Shown in pieces: positions 17,228 to 25,248 of a DNA stretch of 64,000 bases (the stretch's first letter is position 1; each line of letters starts with the position of its first letter). The notes under the pieces were generated by a model that was given only the letters and a program-made list of their open reading frames with translations, made no database searches and was not told the origin of the DNA. Made by a program: the position numbers and the translations under genes. Origin of the DNA: Photorhabdus cinerea (GTDB lineage: Bacteria; Pseudomonadota; Gammaproteobacteria; Enterobacterales; Enterobacteriaceae); contig NZ_PUJW01000005.1 in assembly GCF_011189575.1 (NCBI RefSeq), forward strand, positions 182,297 through 246,296, written 5' to 3'.

Positions 17228-19225
17228 ATGAATTACAAATGCTTATTAACCATTTCAACTGCAATATCGTTTGCCATTTTTAGTCCTTCATCATTGAGTC
17301 ACGATAAACTTTCTCTTCCTGCTACAGAAATCACTAAACAAGTTAATGCCACGATGGCAGCAACTTTACCATTCAATGATAAATCTGATTTTGATGATGC
17401 AAAACGAGGTCTTATTGCCAGACCCGATTCTGTAATCATTCGTAATGATGAAGGCAAGGTTATATTAGATCTCGATAGGTATCGTGAGTTTATTACCGAT
17501 CAAATGCCGGCTCCGGACACTGTTAACCCTAGCTTGTGGCGTAATGCGCAACTTAATATGGAATATGGGCTTTATAAAGTGAACGATCATATTTATCAAG
17601 TGCGTGGTTATGATCTGGCTAATATTACTTTTGTTGCAGGAAATACCGGGTGGATTGTTTTAGATCCGGCTACATCTACGGAAACGGCAAAAGCGGCTTA
17701 CGATCTGGTCAGTAAACACTTGGGTAAAAAGCCGGTGGTGAGTGTGATTTATAGCCATTCTCACGTTGATCATTACGGTGGTGTGCGCGGTATTGTTAAC
17801 GAGGACGATGTTAAAGCCGGAAAAGTGCAAATTATTGCGCCAGAGGGTTTTATGGAACAGGCAGCGAGTGAGAAGGTGATTGCCGGTAATGCCATGAGCC
17901 GTCGGGCTGTTTATATGTTTGGTACTTTATTGCCGCGTACTCCAGAGGGGCATGTAGGGACAGGTTTAAGCGCAGAATCTGCGACTGGAACAGTAACGTT
18001 AATCCCGCCAACACGTACTATCAAACTCACGGGTGAAAAAATGACGGTTGATGGTGTGGATATGGTATTCCAGGTGACACCTGGCACGGAAGCGCCCGCT
18101 GAGATGAATACCTGGTTTCCACAGTGGAAAGCGATGTGGATGGCGGAAAATACCACCAATACCATGCATAATATTTTGTCGTTGCGTGGTGTTCAGGTAC
18201 GCAATGCTTTAGCTTGGTCGAAATATATTGATCAAGTTATTGAATTATACAGAGATCAGGTAGAGATAAAATTTCAGAGCCACCAATGGCCGATGTGGGG
18301 TAAAGCGCGGGTGGTAGATTATTTCAAAAAGCAACGCGATTTATACAAATATATTCACGACCAGACAGTGAATCTTATGAATAAAGGTTACACGGGTGAA
18401 GAAATTTCTGAGATGCTCAGATTGCCATCAGAGCTTGCATATTATTTTCCAAACCGTGGCTATCATGGCGCACTAAGTCATAACGTTCGTGCGGTTTATC
18501 AGTTCTATATGGGGTGGTACAGCGGAAATCCTTCTGATTTAAATAACCTGCCTCCGAAACCTGCTGCGATTAAATATGTGGAATATATGGGAGGTGAAGA
18601 TGCATTGATCAAACGTGCGCAGGCTGATTTTGATAAAGGAGAATACCGTTGGGTAGCGCAAGTACTTAAGCATGTTGTTTTTGCTAACCCCGATAGTGTA
18701 GCGGGAAAAGCCTTGTTGGCTAAAACTTATGAGCAATTAGGTTATCAATCTGAATCGAACTCTTGGCGTTCGATCTATTTGCAGGGCGCAGCGGAATTGC
18801 GTCATGGCGTCCCTAAATCTGGCGGCCTGAATAGTAGTAGCCCGGATACTATTCGTGCCATATCACCGGAGATGTTATTTGATTATCTAGCAGTGCGGTT
18901 GAATGGACCTAAGGCTGCTGGTAAGAAATTGGTGATGAACATTAATCTCACCGATCTCAATAAGCGTTATACGCTGACTGTGGAAAATGGGGTGCTGAAT
19001 TATACGGATAAGCATGTGGCACAGGCCGATGTTACATTGACGTTAACCAAAGCTATTCTGGATAAAATTCACTTGGGTGAAGAAGAATTTGATAATGAGG
19101 TAAAAAAACGGAATGTGAAAATTAAGGGAGAGCGTGCTAAGTTTAATGAGTTCCTTGGTATGCTGGATAATTTTCCATTCTGGTTCAACATTGTGACACC
19201 CCGTTCAGAGCAGAATATGATGTAA
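17228..19225 (+). CDS. Secreted alkyl sulfatase (SdsA1/YjcS family)
   Basis: A 665-residue enzyme that hydrolyses linear alkyl sulfates such as dodecyl sulfate. I start it at the ATG at 17228, since AAGGAA lies ten bases upstream and the protein then begins with a signal peptide (MNYKCLLTISTAISFAIFSP). The metallo-beta-lactamase domain has the di-zinc motif YSHSHVDHYGG (HxHxDH) near residue 180, followed by the family's dimerisation part and the AENTTNTMHN motif. The C-terminal 120 residues form an SCP2-like fold (LNGPKAAGKKLVMNI). It is a single gene, divergent from the PVC operon, and ends at a terminator shared with rnb. Confidence 0.9.
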   Translation: MNYKCLLTISTAISFAIFSPSSLSHDKLSLPATEITKQVNATMAATLPFNDKSDFDDAKRGLIARPDSVIIRNDEGKVILDLDRYREFITDQMPAPDTVNPSLWRNAQLNMEYGLYKVNDHIYQVRGYDLANITFVAGNTGWIVLDPATSTETAKAAYDLVSKHLGKKPVVSVIYSHSHVDHYGGVRGIVNEDDVKAGKVQIIAPEGFMEQAASEKVIAGNAMSRRAVYMFGTLLPRTPEGHVGTGLSAESATGTVTLIPPTRTIKLTGEKMTVDGVDMVFQVTPGTEAPAEMNTWFPQWKAMWMAENTTNTMHNILSLRGVQVRNALAWSKYIDQVIELYRDQVEIKFQSHQWPMWGKARVVDYFKKQRDLYKYIHDQTVNLMNKGYTGEEISEMLRLPSELAYYFPNRGYHGALSHNVRAVYQFYMGWYSGNPSDLNNLPPKPAAIKYVEYMGGEDALIKRAQADFDKGEYRWVAQVLKHVVFANPDSVAGKALLAKTYEQLGYQSESNSWRSIYLQGAAELRHGVPKSGGLNSSSPDTIRAISPEMLFDYLAVRLNGPKAAGKKLVMNINLTDLNKRYTLTVENGVLNYTDKHVAQADVTLTLTKAILDKIHLGEEEFDNEVKKRNVKIKGERAKFNEFLGMLDNFPFWFNIVTPRSEQNMM

Positions 19226-19259
19226 TTTCTGACATCTGATGAAAGATTTTTTTAAATAC

Positions 19260-19285
19260 AAACTACAGCGATCATGCTGTAGTTT
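19260..19285. terminator. Bidirectional terminator between the sulfatase gene and rnb
   Basis: Perfect 10-bp stem AAACTACAGC / GCTGTAGTTT with a six-base loop, flanked by a T run upstream on the plus strand. It sits between the two convergent genes. Confidence 0.7.
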
Positions 19286-19311
19286 GATATAGATAGATTC
19301 TATGAGAGAAA

Positions 19312-21255
19312 TCAGGCAACGGGGCGAGCAACAATATTGCGGGTTTCCATTCTTACCTCTTCAATACGGACACTGATAATGTCATTTAATCGGTAAATAG
19401 CTTCACCTTTGATAAGCACGGTACCGGTTTCTTGACTACATTGTAGTTCATCACGCACGGCATGCAAGAATGGGGCAGGTATGAAGGCGACTGCACCGTT
19501 ATCTACCAAACGGACACGTAAACCGCCACGGGTAATATCAATGACTTCTGCGGTAAATTGTTGCTCTGTTCCTGCATGTGGTTGCAGGAAACGTGCATAC
19601 AACCAATCTCCTACATCACGTTCAGCCATCCGGTTCAATCGGCGGCGTTCTGCCAGTTGTAGACAGGTTTCTTCTGCTGGTTTTCCTGCATCCGTTTTTT
19701 GAATAATTGCTTTCAGTAAACGATGGTTAATCATGTCGCTGTATTTACGGATTGGGGATGTCCAGGTGGCGTAAGCATCAAAACCAAGGCCAAAATGAGG
19801 ACCAGGCTCAGGTTTAATTTCTGCAAAAGTTTGGAAACGGCGAATACGGCTATCAAGGAATTGGGTTGGTTGTCTATCTAATTCACGACGTAATTTGCAG
19901 AAGCCATCCAGTGTCAATAATTCTTCTGCATTTGCATCAATATTGTTTTCTTTTAGTAATTCAATCACTTGTTCAATTTGGAGTGGTTCAAAACCTGTAT
20001 GAACATTGTAGATACCGAAACCAAACTTATCACATAGTATTTTTGCTGCGCATAGGTTGGCTGTGATCATGGCTTCTTCGACAATGCGGTTGGCTGCCCG
20101 ACGTTGTTCTACAACGATATCCAGTACATAACCATTTTCGTCAAGGACAAAACGGTAATCAGGGCGATCTTTGAAAATAAGTGCATGCTGATGGCGCCAT
20201 TGATTACGGCGATCGCTCACTTCTTTCAGAAGAGTAATTTGAGTGGCAATGGATTCAGAAGAAGGTTTCCAGTTACCTTTTTCTTCCAGCCAGTCAGAAA
20301 CTTCGTCGTAAACCAGCTTCGCTTTTGATTCAACCCAGGTGGAGAAAAACGCAATATCATCACCAAGTTGCCCGTCTTCGAGAATGGAAACCTGACAAAC
20401 CAGTGCCGGGCGGCGAAGATTGGGGCGCAACGAACATAGATTTTCTGACAGATCGCGCGGTAACATTGGAATGTTGAAACCTGGCAGATAGTTAGTGAAA
20501 GCCCGCTGGTGGGCGATCTTATCTAGTTCGCTGTCAACGGCGATATAAGCTGTTGGGTCAGCGATAGCGATGCTGAGTTTCAGGCTACCGTCGTCTTGCT
20601 TAGCAACATGCAAAGCATCATCCATGTCTTCTGTGGTTGCACTGTCGATAGTGACAAAATCCAGAGAAGTTAAGTCTATACGCTCAAGAGTTCCATCATT
20701 CATCTGGCAATCAGCCGTCATGGCTGGAGCATTGCGTTCCAGATTATGGCGGGTGAGTGTTACCCACCACGGAGCATAATGATCGTTGCTTTCAGTAATG
20801 TAGCCGGTAACTTCTGCATGAAAGCCACGACTTCCTTTTAATGGATGGTGGCGCATTTCAGCAACGGCCCAGTCACCATTCTGAAACGAATGAGTAACCT
20901 GATTGGTTGGGCGGCAAGGGATAGTATCTTTTATCAGCGGGTGGTCAGGAATGATCCACAGTCGATTGTCATTTTCTTTTTTCTGGATACGGCCGACGAA
21001 GCGATTTAGAAATGGTTCGATCAATGATTCTGGTTCAGCGATCTCTCTTTCTTTATCAGTATGAATAGCAGCCGTAACCCGATCGCCATGCATAACTTTT
21101 TTCATTTGTGGAGGAGGAATGAAATAGCTTTTCTGCCCGTCGACTTCCAGAAAGCCGAAACCTTTTTCGGTGCCTTTAACCAAACCTTCCACACGAAGAG
21201 TTTGAGAATGAAGTTGCTGTTTTAGCTGCGCAAGCAGCGGGTTGTTTTGAAACAT
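19312..21255 (-). CDS. rnb: Exoribonuclease II
   Basis: A 647-residue 3'-to-5' exoribonuclease that degrades unstructured mRNA in the cytoplasm. The start at 21255 (MFQNNPLLAQLKQQLHSQT) matches the E. coli protein nearly residue for residue; the frame is open further upstream but that extension has no homology. Domains are a cold-shock domain, the catalytic RNB domain with DFVTIDSATTEDMDDALHV (the metal-binding aspartates) and YATWTSPIRKYSDMINHR, and the C-terminal S1 domain (FTAEVIDITRGGLRVRLVDNGAVAFIP). It is monocistronic here. Confidence 0.97.
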   Translation of the reverse strand: MFQNNPLLAQLKQQLHSQTLRVEGLVKGTEKGFGFLEVDGQKSYFIPPPQMKKVMHGDRVTAAIHTDKEREIAEPESLIEPFLNRFVGRIQKKENDNRLWIIPDHPLIKDTIPCRPTNQVTHSFQNGDWAVAEMRHHPLKGSRGFHAEVTGYITESNDHYAPWWVTLTRHNLERNAPAMTADCQMNDGTLERIDLTSLDFVTIDSATTEDMDDALHVAKQDDGSLKLSIAIADPTAYIAVDSELDKIAHQRAFTNYLPGFNIPMLPRDLSENLCSLRPNLRRPALVCQVSILEDGQLGDDIAFFSTWVESKAKLVYDEVSDWLEEKGNWKPSSESIATQITLLKEVSDRRNQWRHQHALIFKDRPDYRFVLDENGYVLDIVVEQRRAANRIVEEAMITANLCAAKILCDKFGFGIYNVHTGFEPLQIEQVIELLKENNIDANAEELLTLDGFCKLRRELDRQPTQFLDSRIRRFQTFAEIKPEPGPHFGLGFDAYATWTSPIRKYSDMINHRLLKAIIQKTDAGKPAEETCLQLAERRRLNRMAERDVGDWLYARFLQPHAGTEQQFTAEVIDITRGGLRVRLVDNGAVAFIPAPFLHAVRDELQCSQETGTVLIKGEAIYRLNDIISVRIEEVRMETRNIVARPVA

Positions 21256-21559
21256 AATATCCGGAGAAAGTTGAGGGTTATTATCAGATAGTTTTGGAAC
21301 AACATTTTTACGCGAATCAGCGGTGTCGAGCAAGCAACATCTGCAAAATAGCATAAAACAGTATGGATTTTGCAATGAAAATTATAATAGTTACTCTGGG
21401 TAAATTTTTTCTTTAAGCTTAAAAGCAAATATAACATAGTCAAAGTTGAAAATCGCATTTGCCAAATAAATCACCTGACAGTCTAAATTTTTACAATCTG
21501 GCATTCAGGAGGACTACCATTATGTGGTAATACGGTACAATTTTTCGTTGGAGTGGCTT

Positions 21560-21757
21560 ATGAACAAAGTAAATTCAAACTTTACCTCGATGGCAGTAAA
21601 GCGTGCTGCGCGAGGTGTTTTAAGGCGCCAAGTGGAACTTTCAAATCGTGCCAGTACTGTTTATGGGTTTAGTAATCATGCTCTGAAGAAATCTGGTGAA
21701 GAGCTGAAAGCGGCATGGCGCTCTGCTTCTCAGTCTGTTAGGCATCCTAAAGGTTAG
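21560..21757 (+). CDS. Small hypothetical protein
   Basis: A 65-residue basic protein beginning MNKVNSNFTSMAVKRAARGV. The ATG at 21560 has GGAG nine bases upstream, which supports it over the longer frame. It contains many Arg, Lys and Ser residues and no membrane segment or recognisable domain. It is followed nine bases later by a second small frame in the same direction, so the two could be one transcript. I do not recognise it. Confidence 0.45.
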   Translation: MNKVNSNFTSMAVKRAARGVLRRQVELSNRASTVYGFSNHALKKSGEELKAAWRSASQSVRHPKG

Positions 21758-21766
21758 TGTGGTGTT

Positions 21767-22045
21767 GTGGCTAAAGAATATAATTATATCTATGAACTGT
21801 TGGTAGACTCGGATGATGATATCCATGGGATAATTTCCTATTCTGTCTATAAACGCCAAAAAATTCAGTTCATTAAGGATTTTAAACAAAAACATCAAAG
21901 GTGCTGCTGGTTCATTGTCATTTGTTCTTTGTTCTTTGTTCTTTTGACAGGTGTATTGTACTTTTCTGTTTGGTCTTTATCGACATCATCAAAGATGGTT
22001 GTCGAGCAAATATTTGATGTGAAGATTATATCTGCCGAAGACTGA
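21767..22045 (+). CDS. Small membrane protein of unknown function
   Basis: A 92-residue frame starting with GTG at 21767 (M/V AKEYNYIYELLVDSDDDIHG). The N-terminal 45 residues are polar and acidic; residues about 47-70 (CCWFIVICSLFFVLLTGVLY) form one clear transmembrane helix, followed by about 22 residues outside. The ribosome site is weak, so translation coupled to the preceding small gene is likely. The function cannot be told from the sequence. Confidence 0.45.
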   Translation: MAKEYNYIYELLVDSDDDIHGIISYSVYKRQKIQFIKDFKQKHQRCCWFIVICSLFFVLLTGVLYFSVWSLSTSSKMVVEQIFDVKIISAED

Positions 22046-22185
22046 CAGCATGAGAAATAAGCTAACTGGAAATTGAATATTCTTGATAGCGTGCAGAATT
22101 TCTGGTTCTAATTGGGTGTAAGGGGAGGGTGAGTGCAATCATCTTTTTCCCGATCATTCGTCTCACCGCAACGGCCCTTAGCCCT

Positions 22186-22821
22186 TTATAGATCTTGTTT
22201 GCAATCGTACTCGCATAAATCTTCAATAATGCAAGAACCACAGCGAGGTTTACGGGCTATACAAGTATAACGACCATGTAAAATAAGCCAGTGATGACAA
22301 TCCACTTTAAATTCAGCCGGAACGACTTGCAGTAATTTATTTTCGACTTCATTGACATTCTTACCGGGAGCGAAGTGGGTGCGATTACAAACCCGGAAGA
22401 TATGTGTATCGACAGCAATCGTTGGCCAGCCAAAAGCGGTGTTTAATACCACATTGGCTGTTTTGCGGCCAACACCCGGCAATGCTTCTAACGCTGCGCG
22501 ATCTTCAGGAACTTCGCCAGCATGTTTTTCCAGTAAGATCCGGCAGGTTTTAATGGTGTTTTCCGCTTTCGTGTTATACAGGCCGATGGTTTTTATGTAC
22601 TCTTTCAGCCCATCTACACCCAGATTAAGTATTGCCTGAGGGGTGTTGGCAACGGGATAGAGCTTTGCTGTGGCTTTGTTAACACTCACATCGGTAGCTT
22701 GGGCTGAAAGCAATACTGAAATAAGTAGTTCGAATGGTGTTGTAAAAACCAACTCAGTCGTTGGTTTTGGGTTGTTATCGCGTAAACGCGTTAAAATTTC
22801 GATCCGTTTTTGTTTGTTCAT
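22186..22821 (-). CDS. nth: Endonuclease III (DNA glycosylase/AP lyase)
   Basis: A 211-residue base-excision repair enzyme for oxidised pyrimidines. The helix-hairpin-helix motif LPGVGRKTANVVLN carries the catalytic lysine (K in GRKTA), followed by the catalytic aspartate in AVDTHIFRVCNR. The iron-sulfur cluster ligands C-x6-C-x2-C-x5-C are complete at the C-terminus (CIARKPRCGSCIIEDLC). The gene begins one base after rsxE, the last gene of the rsx operon, as in E. coli. Confidence 0.97.
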   Translation of the reverse strand: MNKQKRIEILTRLRDNNPKPTTELVFTTPFELLISVLLSAQATDVSVNKATAKLYPVANTPQAILNLGVDGLKEYIKTIGLYNTKAENTIKTCRILLEKHAGEVPEDRAALEALPGVGRKTANVVLNTAFGWPTIAVDTHIFRVCNRTHFAPGKNVNEVENKLLQVVPAEFKVDCHHWLILHGRYTCIARKPRCGSCIIEDLCEYDCKQDL

Positions 22822-22822
22822 A

Positions 22823-23521
22823 TTAAATGGAACTCTCTGGTCCTGATGACATTGCTACTGCATTGCTTTTTTCTTTTATTGCTCTGGTTTTCATTTTTTC
22901 ATCAATAAGGTATTTCGCTGCCAGCATTAATCCAAGGCCAATAAAAGCACCGGGCGGTAGGATGGCTAGCAAGAAAGGGGAATCCATATGGACGATTTCT
23001 ATCCGTAATGCTTTAGCCCAATTGCCCAGCAGCAGATCAGCGCCATCAAATAAGGTTCCGTTGCCGAGAATTTCCCTCATGGCACCGAGAACAAACAGCG
23101 CAAAAGTAGCGCCTAATCCCATTGCCAAGCCATCAATGGCAGAAGGCATGACCGGATTTTTGGCAGCATAGGCTTCCGCGCGACCAATAACAATACAGTT
23201 AGTAACAATCAGCGGAATGAAAATCCCCAGTGATTCATACAGGCCAAAAGCGTAGGCGTTAATCAGCATCTGTACGGTACTGACAACCGAAGCGATTATC
23301 ATAACATAAATCGGGATACGGATTTCATTGGGAACCCAACGACGCAGGCTGGAAACCGCAATGTTGGTACAGACCAGAACCAGTGTGGTTGCCAGCCCTA
23401 AACCAAGGGCGTTGGTTGCAGTAGAAGACACTGCCAGCAGTGGACATAATCCCAGCAGCTGTACTAAAGCAGAGTTATTTTTCCACAGTCCTTGGGTAAA
23501 TAAGTTTTTGGTTTCACTCAT
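22823..23521 (-). CDS. rsxE: Electron transport complex subunit RsxE
   Basis: A 232-residue membrane protein with six predicted helices, homologous to NqrD/RnfE. It is part of the Rsx/Rnf complex, which moves electrons across the inner membrane and in E. coli keeps the SoxR sensor reduced. The segment KNPVMPSAIDGLAMGLGATFALFVLGAMREILGNG is the strongly conserved part of the family. It overlaps rsxG by four bases. Confidence 0.96.
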   Translation of the reverse strand: MSETKNLFTQGLWKNNSALVQLLGLCPLLAVSSTATNALGLGLATTLVLVCTNIAVSSLRRWVPNEIRIPIYVMIIASVVSTVQMLINAYAFGLYESLGIFIPLIVTNCIVIGRAEAYAAKNPVMPSAIDGLAMGLGATFALFVLGAMREILGNGTLFDGADLLLGNWAKALRIEIVHMDSPFLLAILPPGAFIGLGLMLAAKYLIDEKMKTRAIKEKSNAVAMSSGPESSI

Positions 23522-24147
23522 GATTTTTCTCCACAGGGTTCCAGAGAAGAGAGATGCTCAGGTAGGGTTTTTAAATAAAGTGTGGTCCGTTTGACAGAGT
23601 TTACCACAGCACGCGGGGTAATAGTGGCACCGGTAAATTGATCAAACTCACCGCCATCTTTCTTCACTGCCCAATGTTGGTCATGATCTGATTTTATGAT
23701 TTTCCCTGAGAATACCTTGATCCAGTCAGAAATCCGGGTTTCGATTTTATCTCCTAAACCGGGGGTTTCATGATGTTCTGTTACTCGCACACCGAACACT
23801 TTTCCTGAAAAATCTGCACCAACCAGCAACTGAATGGCACCTGAATAGCCATCCGGTGCTGTACTTTCCAGCGCAGCTGCCACTGGCTGGCCATTTTTGC
23901 GTGCCAGATAGAGACGATGAGGTAAGTTATTTCCCAGAGCATTAGCACTTACCAGATAGCATTCGTTTTGTATATCGTTGTCATACAGTTCGGGAGGAAT
24001 TACCTGATCAAGCAATGACTTGTGCTGTAATGCGGCTTGCTCAGCGATAGTATTTTGAGTTAATGAGTTCACTACTGCCGTCAGTCCGGTGGTAAATGCA
24101 GCAAAGATAGCTAGTGTGATGCCGTGACGTCGCATGGTTTCTAACAT
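23518..24147 (-). CDS. rsxG: Electron transport complex subunit RsxG
   Basis: A 209-residue subunit with one N-terminal membrane anchor (GITLAIFAAFTTGLTAVVNSL) and a periplasmic FMN-binding domain. The motif FTGATITPRAVV near residue 172 contains the threonine (S/T-G-A-T) to which FMN is covalently attached by ApbE. GFSGPI-like DGYSGAIQLLVGADF is also present. The gene lies nine bases after rsxD. Confidence 0.96.
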   Translation of the reverse strand: MLETMRRHGITLAIFAAFTTGLTAVVNSLTQNTIAEQAALQHKSLLDQVIPPELYDNDIQNECYLVSANALGNNLPHRLYLARKNGQPVAAALESTAPDGYSGAIQLLVGADFSGKVFGVRVTEHHETPGLGDKIETRISDWIKVFSGKIIKSDHDQHWAVKKDGGEFDQFTGATITPRAVVNSVKRTTLYLKTLPEHLSSLEPCGEKS

Positions 24148-24156
24148 AACGGCTCC

Positions 24157-25236
24157 TTATTTATGCCCGTAAGCACGGGGTTGGGTGTAATGGTCAATGA
24201 GTGGCACGGTGATATTTGCCAGTAAGACGGCAAATGCGATTGCATCAGGATAACCACCATAAACACGGATGACCCAGACTAGCAAGCCAATCATAGCGCC
24301 AAAAATGAGACGGCCTTTAGGGGTTGTGGAGGCACTAACGGGATCAGTGGCAATAAAGAATGCGCCCAGCATGGTTGCGCCTGAAAGCAATTGCAGCAAT
24401 GGCGGGGAATAACGAGTTGGATCAACCAGCCAGCTTGCGAGTGCACACAGACCTAATGCCAGAATAAATGCTACCGGAATTTGCCAACTGATAACCTTTC
24501 TGTTCAGCAGAATAAGTCCACCAATAAGATAGGCGATGTTGACCCATTGCCAGCCAATACCTGCCAGAGAGCCTTGTAATATTGGTTGATACAGAACGTC
24601 ATCAATATTATGAGTGAGTAAACCGGTTTTGAAACTATCCAGGGGTGTGGCTTGACTTATTCCGTCGAAACCCTGTTGCAACTGTTGTAATGTCGCGCCA
24701 TTGGGAGTGTGGCCGGTGAAGATCACCATCAGGCTGTCTAGTGGTGTAATTTGAGTTGCCAGTAAATCCATGGGAGGCAACCAACTGGTCATTTGGACAG
24801 GAAACGATATTAGCAGCACCACATAACCTACCATTGCTGGGTTAAATGGGTTTTGTCCAAGACCGCCATATAGATGTTTAGCAATAATCACCGCGAAAAC
24901 TGTTCCCAATACAATCAGCCACCAGGGAGCGAGCGGCGGAAGGCTGATCCCCAAAAGTAAGCCTGTCAGTAGAGCAGAATTATCTTTCAAGCGCGTGATA
25001 ATTGCCTGTTTACGTAGAGACAAGGCAAGTGATTCCGCAAGCAGGGCAGTAATCACTGCAAGCAGGAGCTGGAACAATGTCCCGTAACTAAAGAAGTAAG
25101 TTTGTACAGCCATACCGGGTATAGCTGCCAGCACGACCCACAGCATAATACGGCTGGTGCTTTGCTGGTTGTGTGTAAAAGGCGAACTGGCGACTTTTAG
25201 CTTTTTATTATCAGTTTGAACGGGTCTGAATTTCAT
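24157..25236 (-). CDS. rsxD: Electron transport complex subunit RsxD
   Basis: A 359-residue integral membrane subunit with about nine helices. It carries a covalent FMN on the threonine of SGAT in LLSGATMLGAFFIATDPVSAS near residue 285, and the family motif GGLGQNPFNPAMVGYV. Its start is 12 bases past the rsxC stop. RsxD and RsxE, RsxA form the membrane core of the complex. Confidence 0.96.
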   Translation of the reverse strand: MKFRPVQTDNKKLKVASSPFTHNQQSTSRIMLWVVLAAIPGMAVQTYFFSYGTLFQLLLAVITALLAESLALSLRKQAIITRLKDNSALLTGLLLGISLPPLAPWWLIVLGTVFAVIIAKHLYGGLGQNPFNPAMVGYVVLLISFPVQMTSWLPPMDLLATQITPLDSLMVIFTGHTPNGATLQQLQQGFDGISQATPLDSFKTGLLTHNIDDVLYQPILQGSLAGIGWQWVNIAYLIGGLILLNRKVISWQIPVAFILALGLCALASWLVDPTRYSPPLLQLLSGATMLGAFFIATDPVSASTTPKGRLIFGAMIGLLVWVIRVYGGYPDAIAFAVLLANITVPLIDHYTQPRAYGHK

Positions 25237-25248
25237 TTATAACAATCA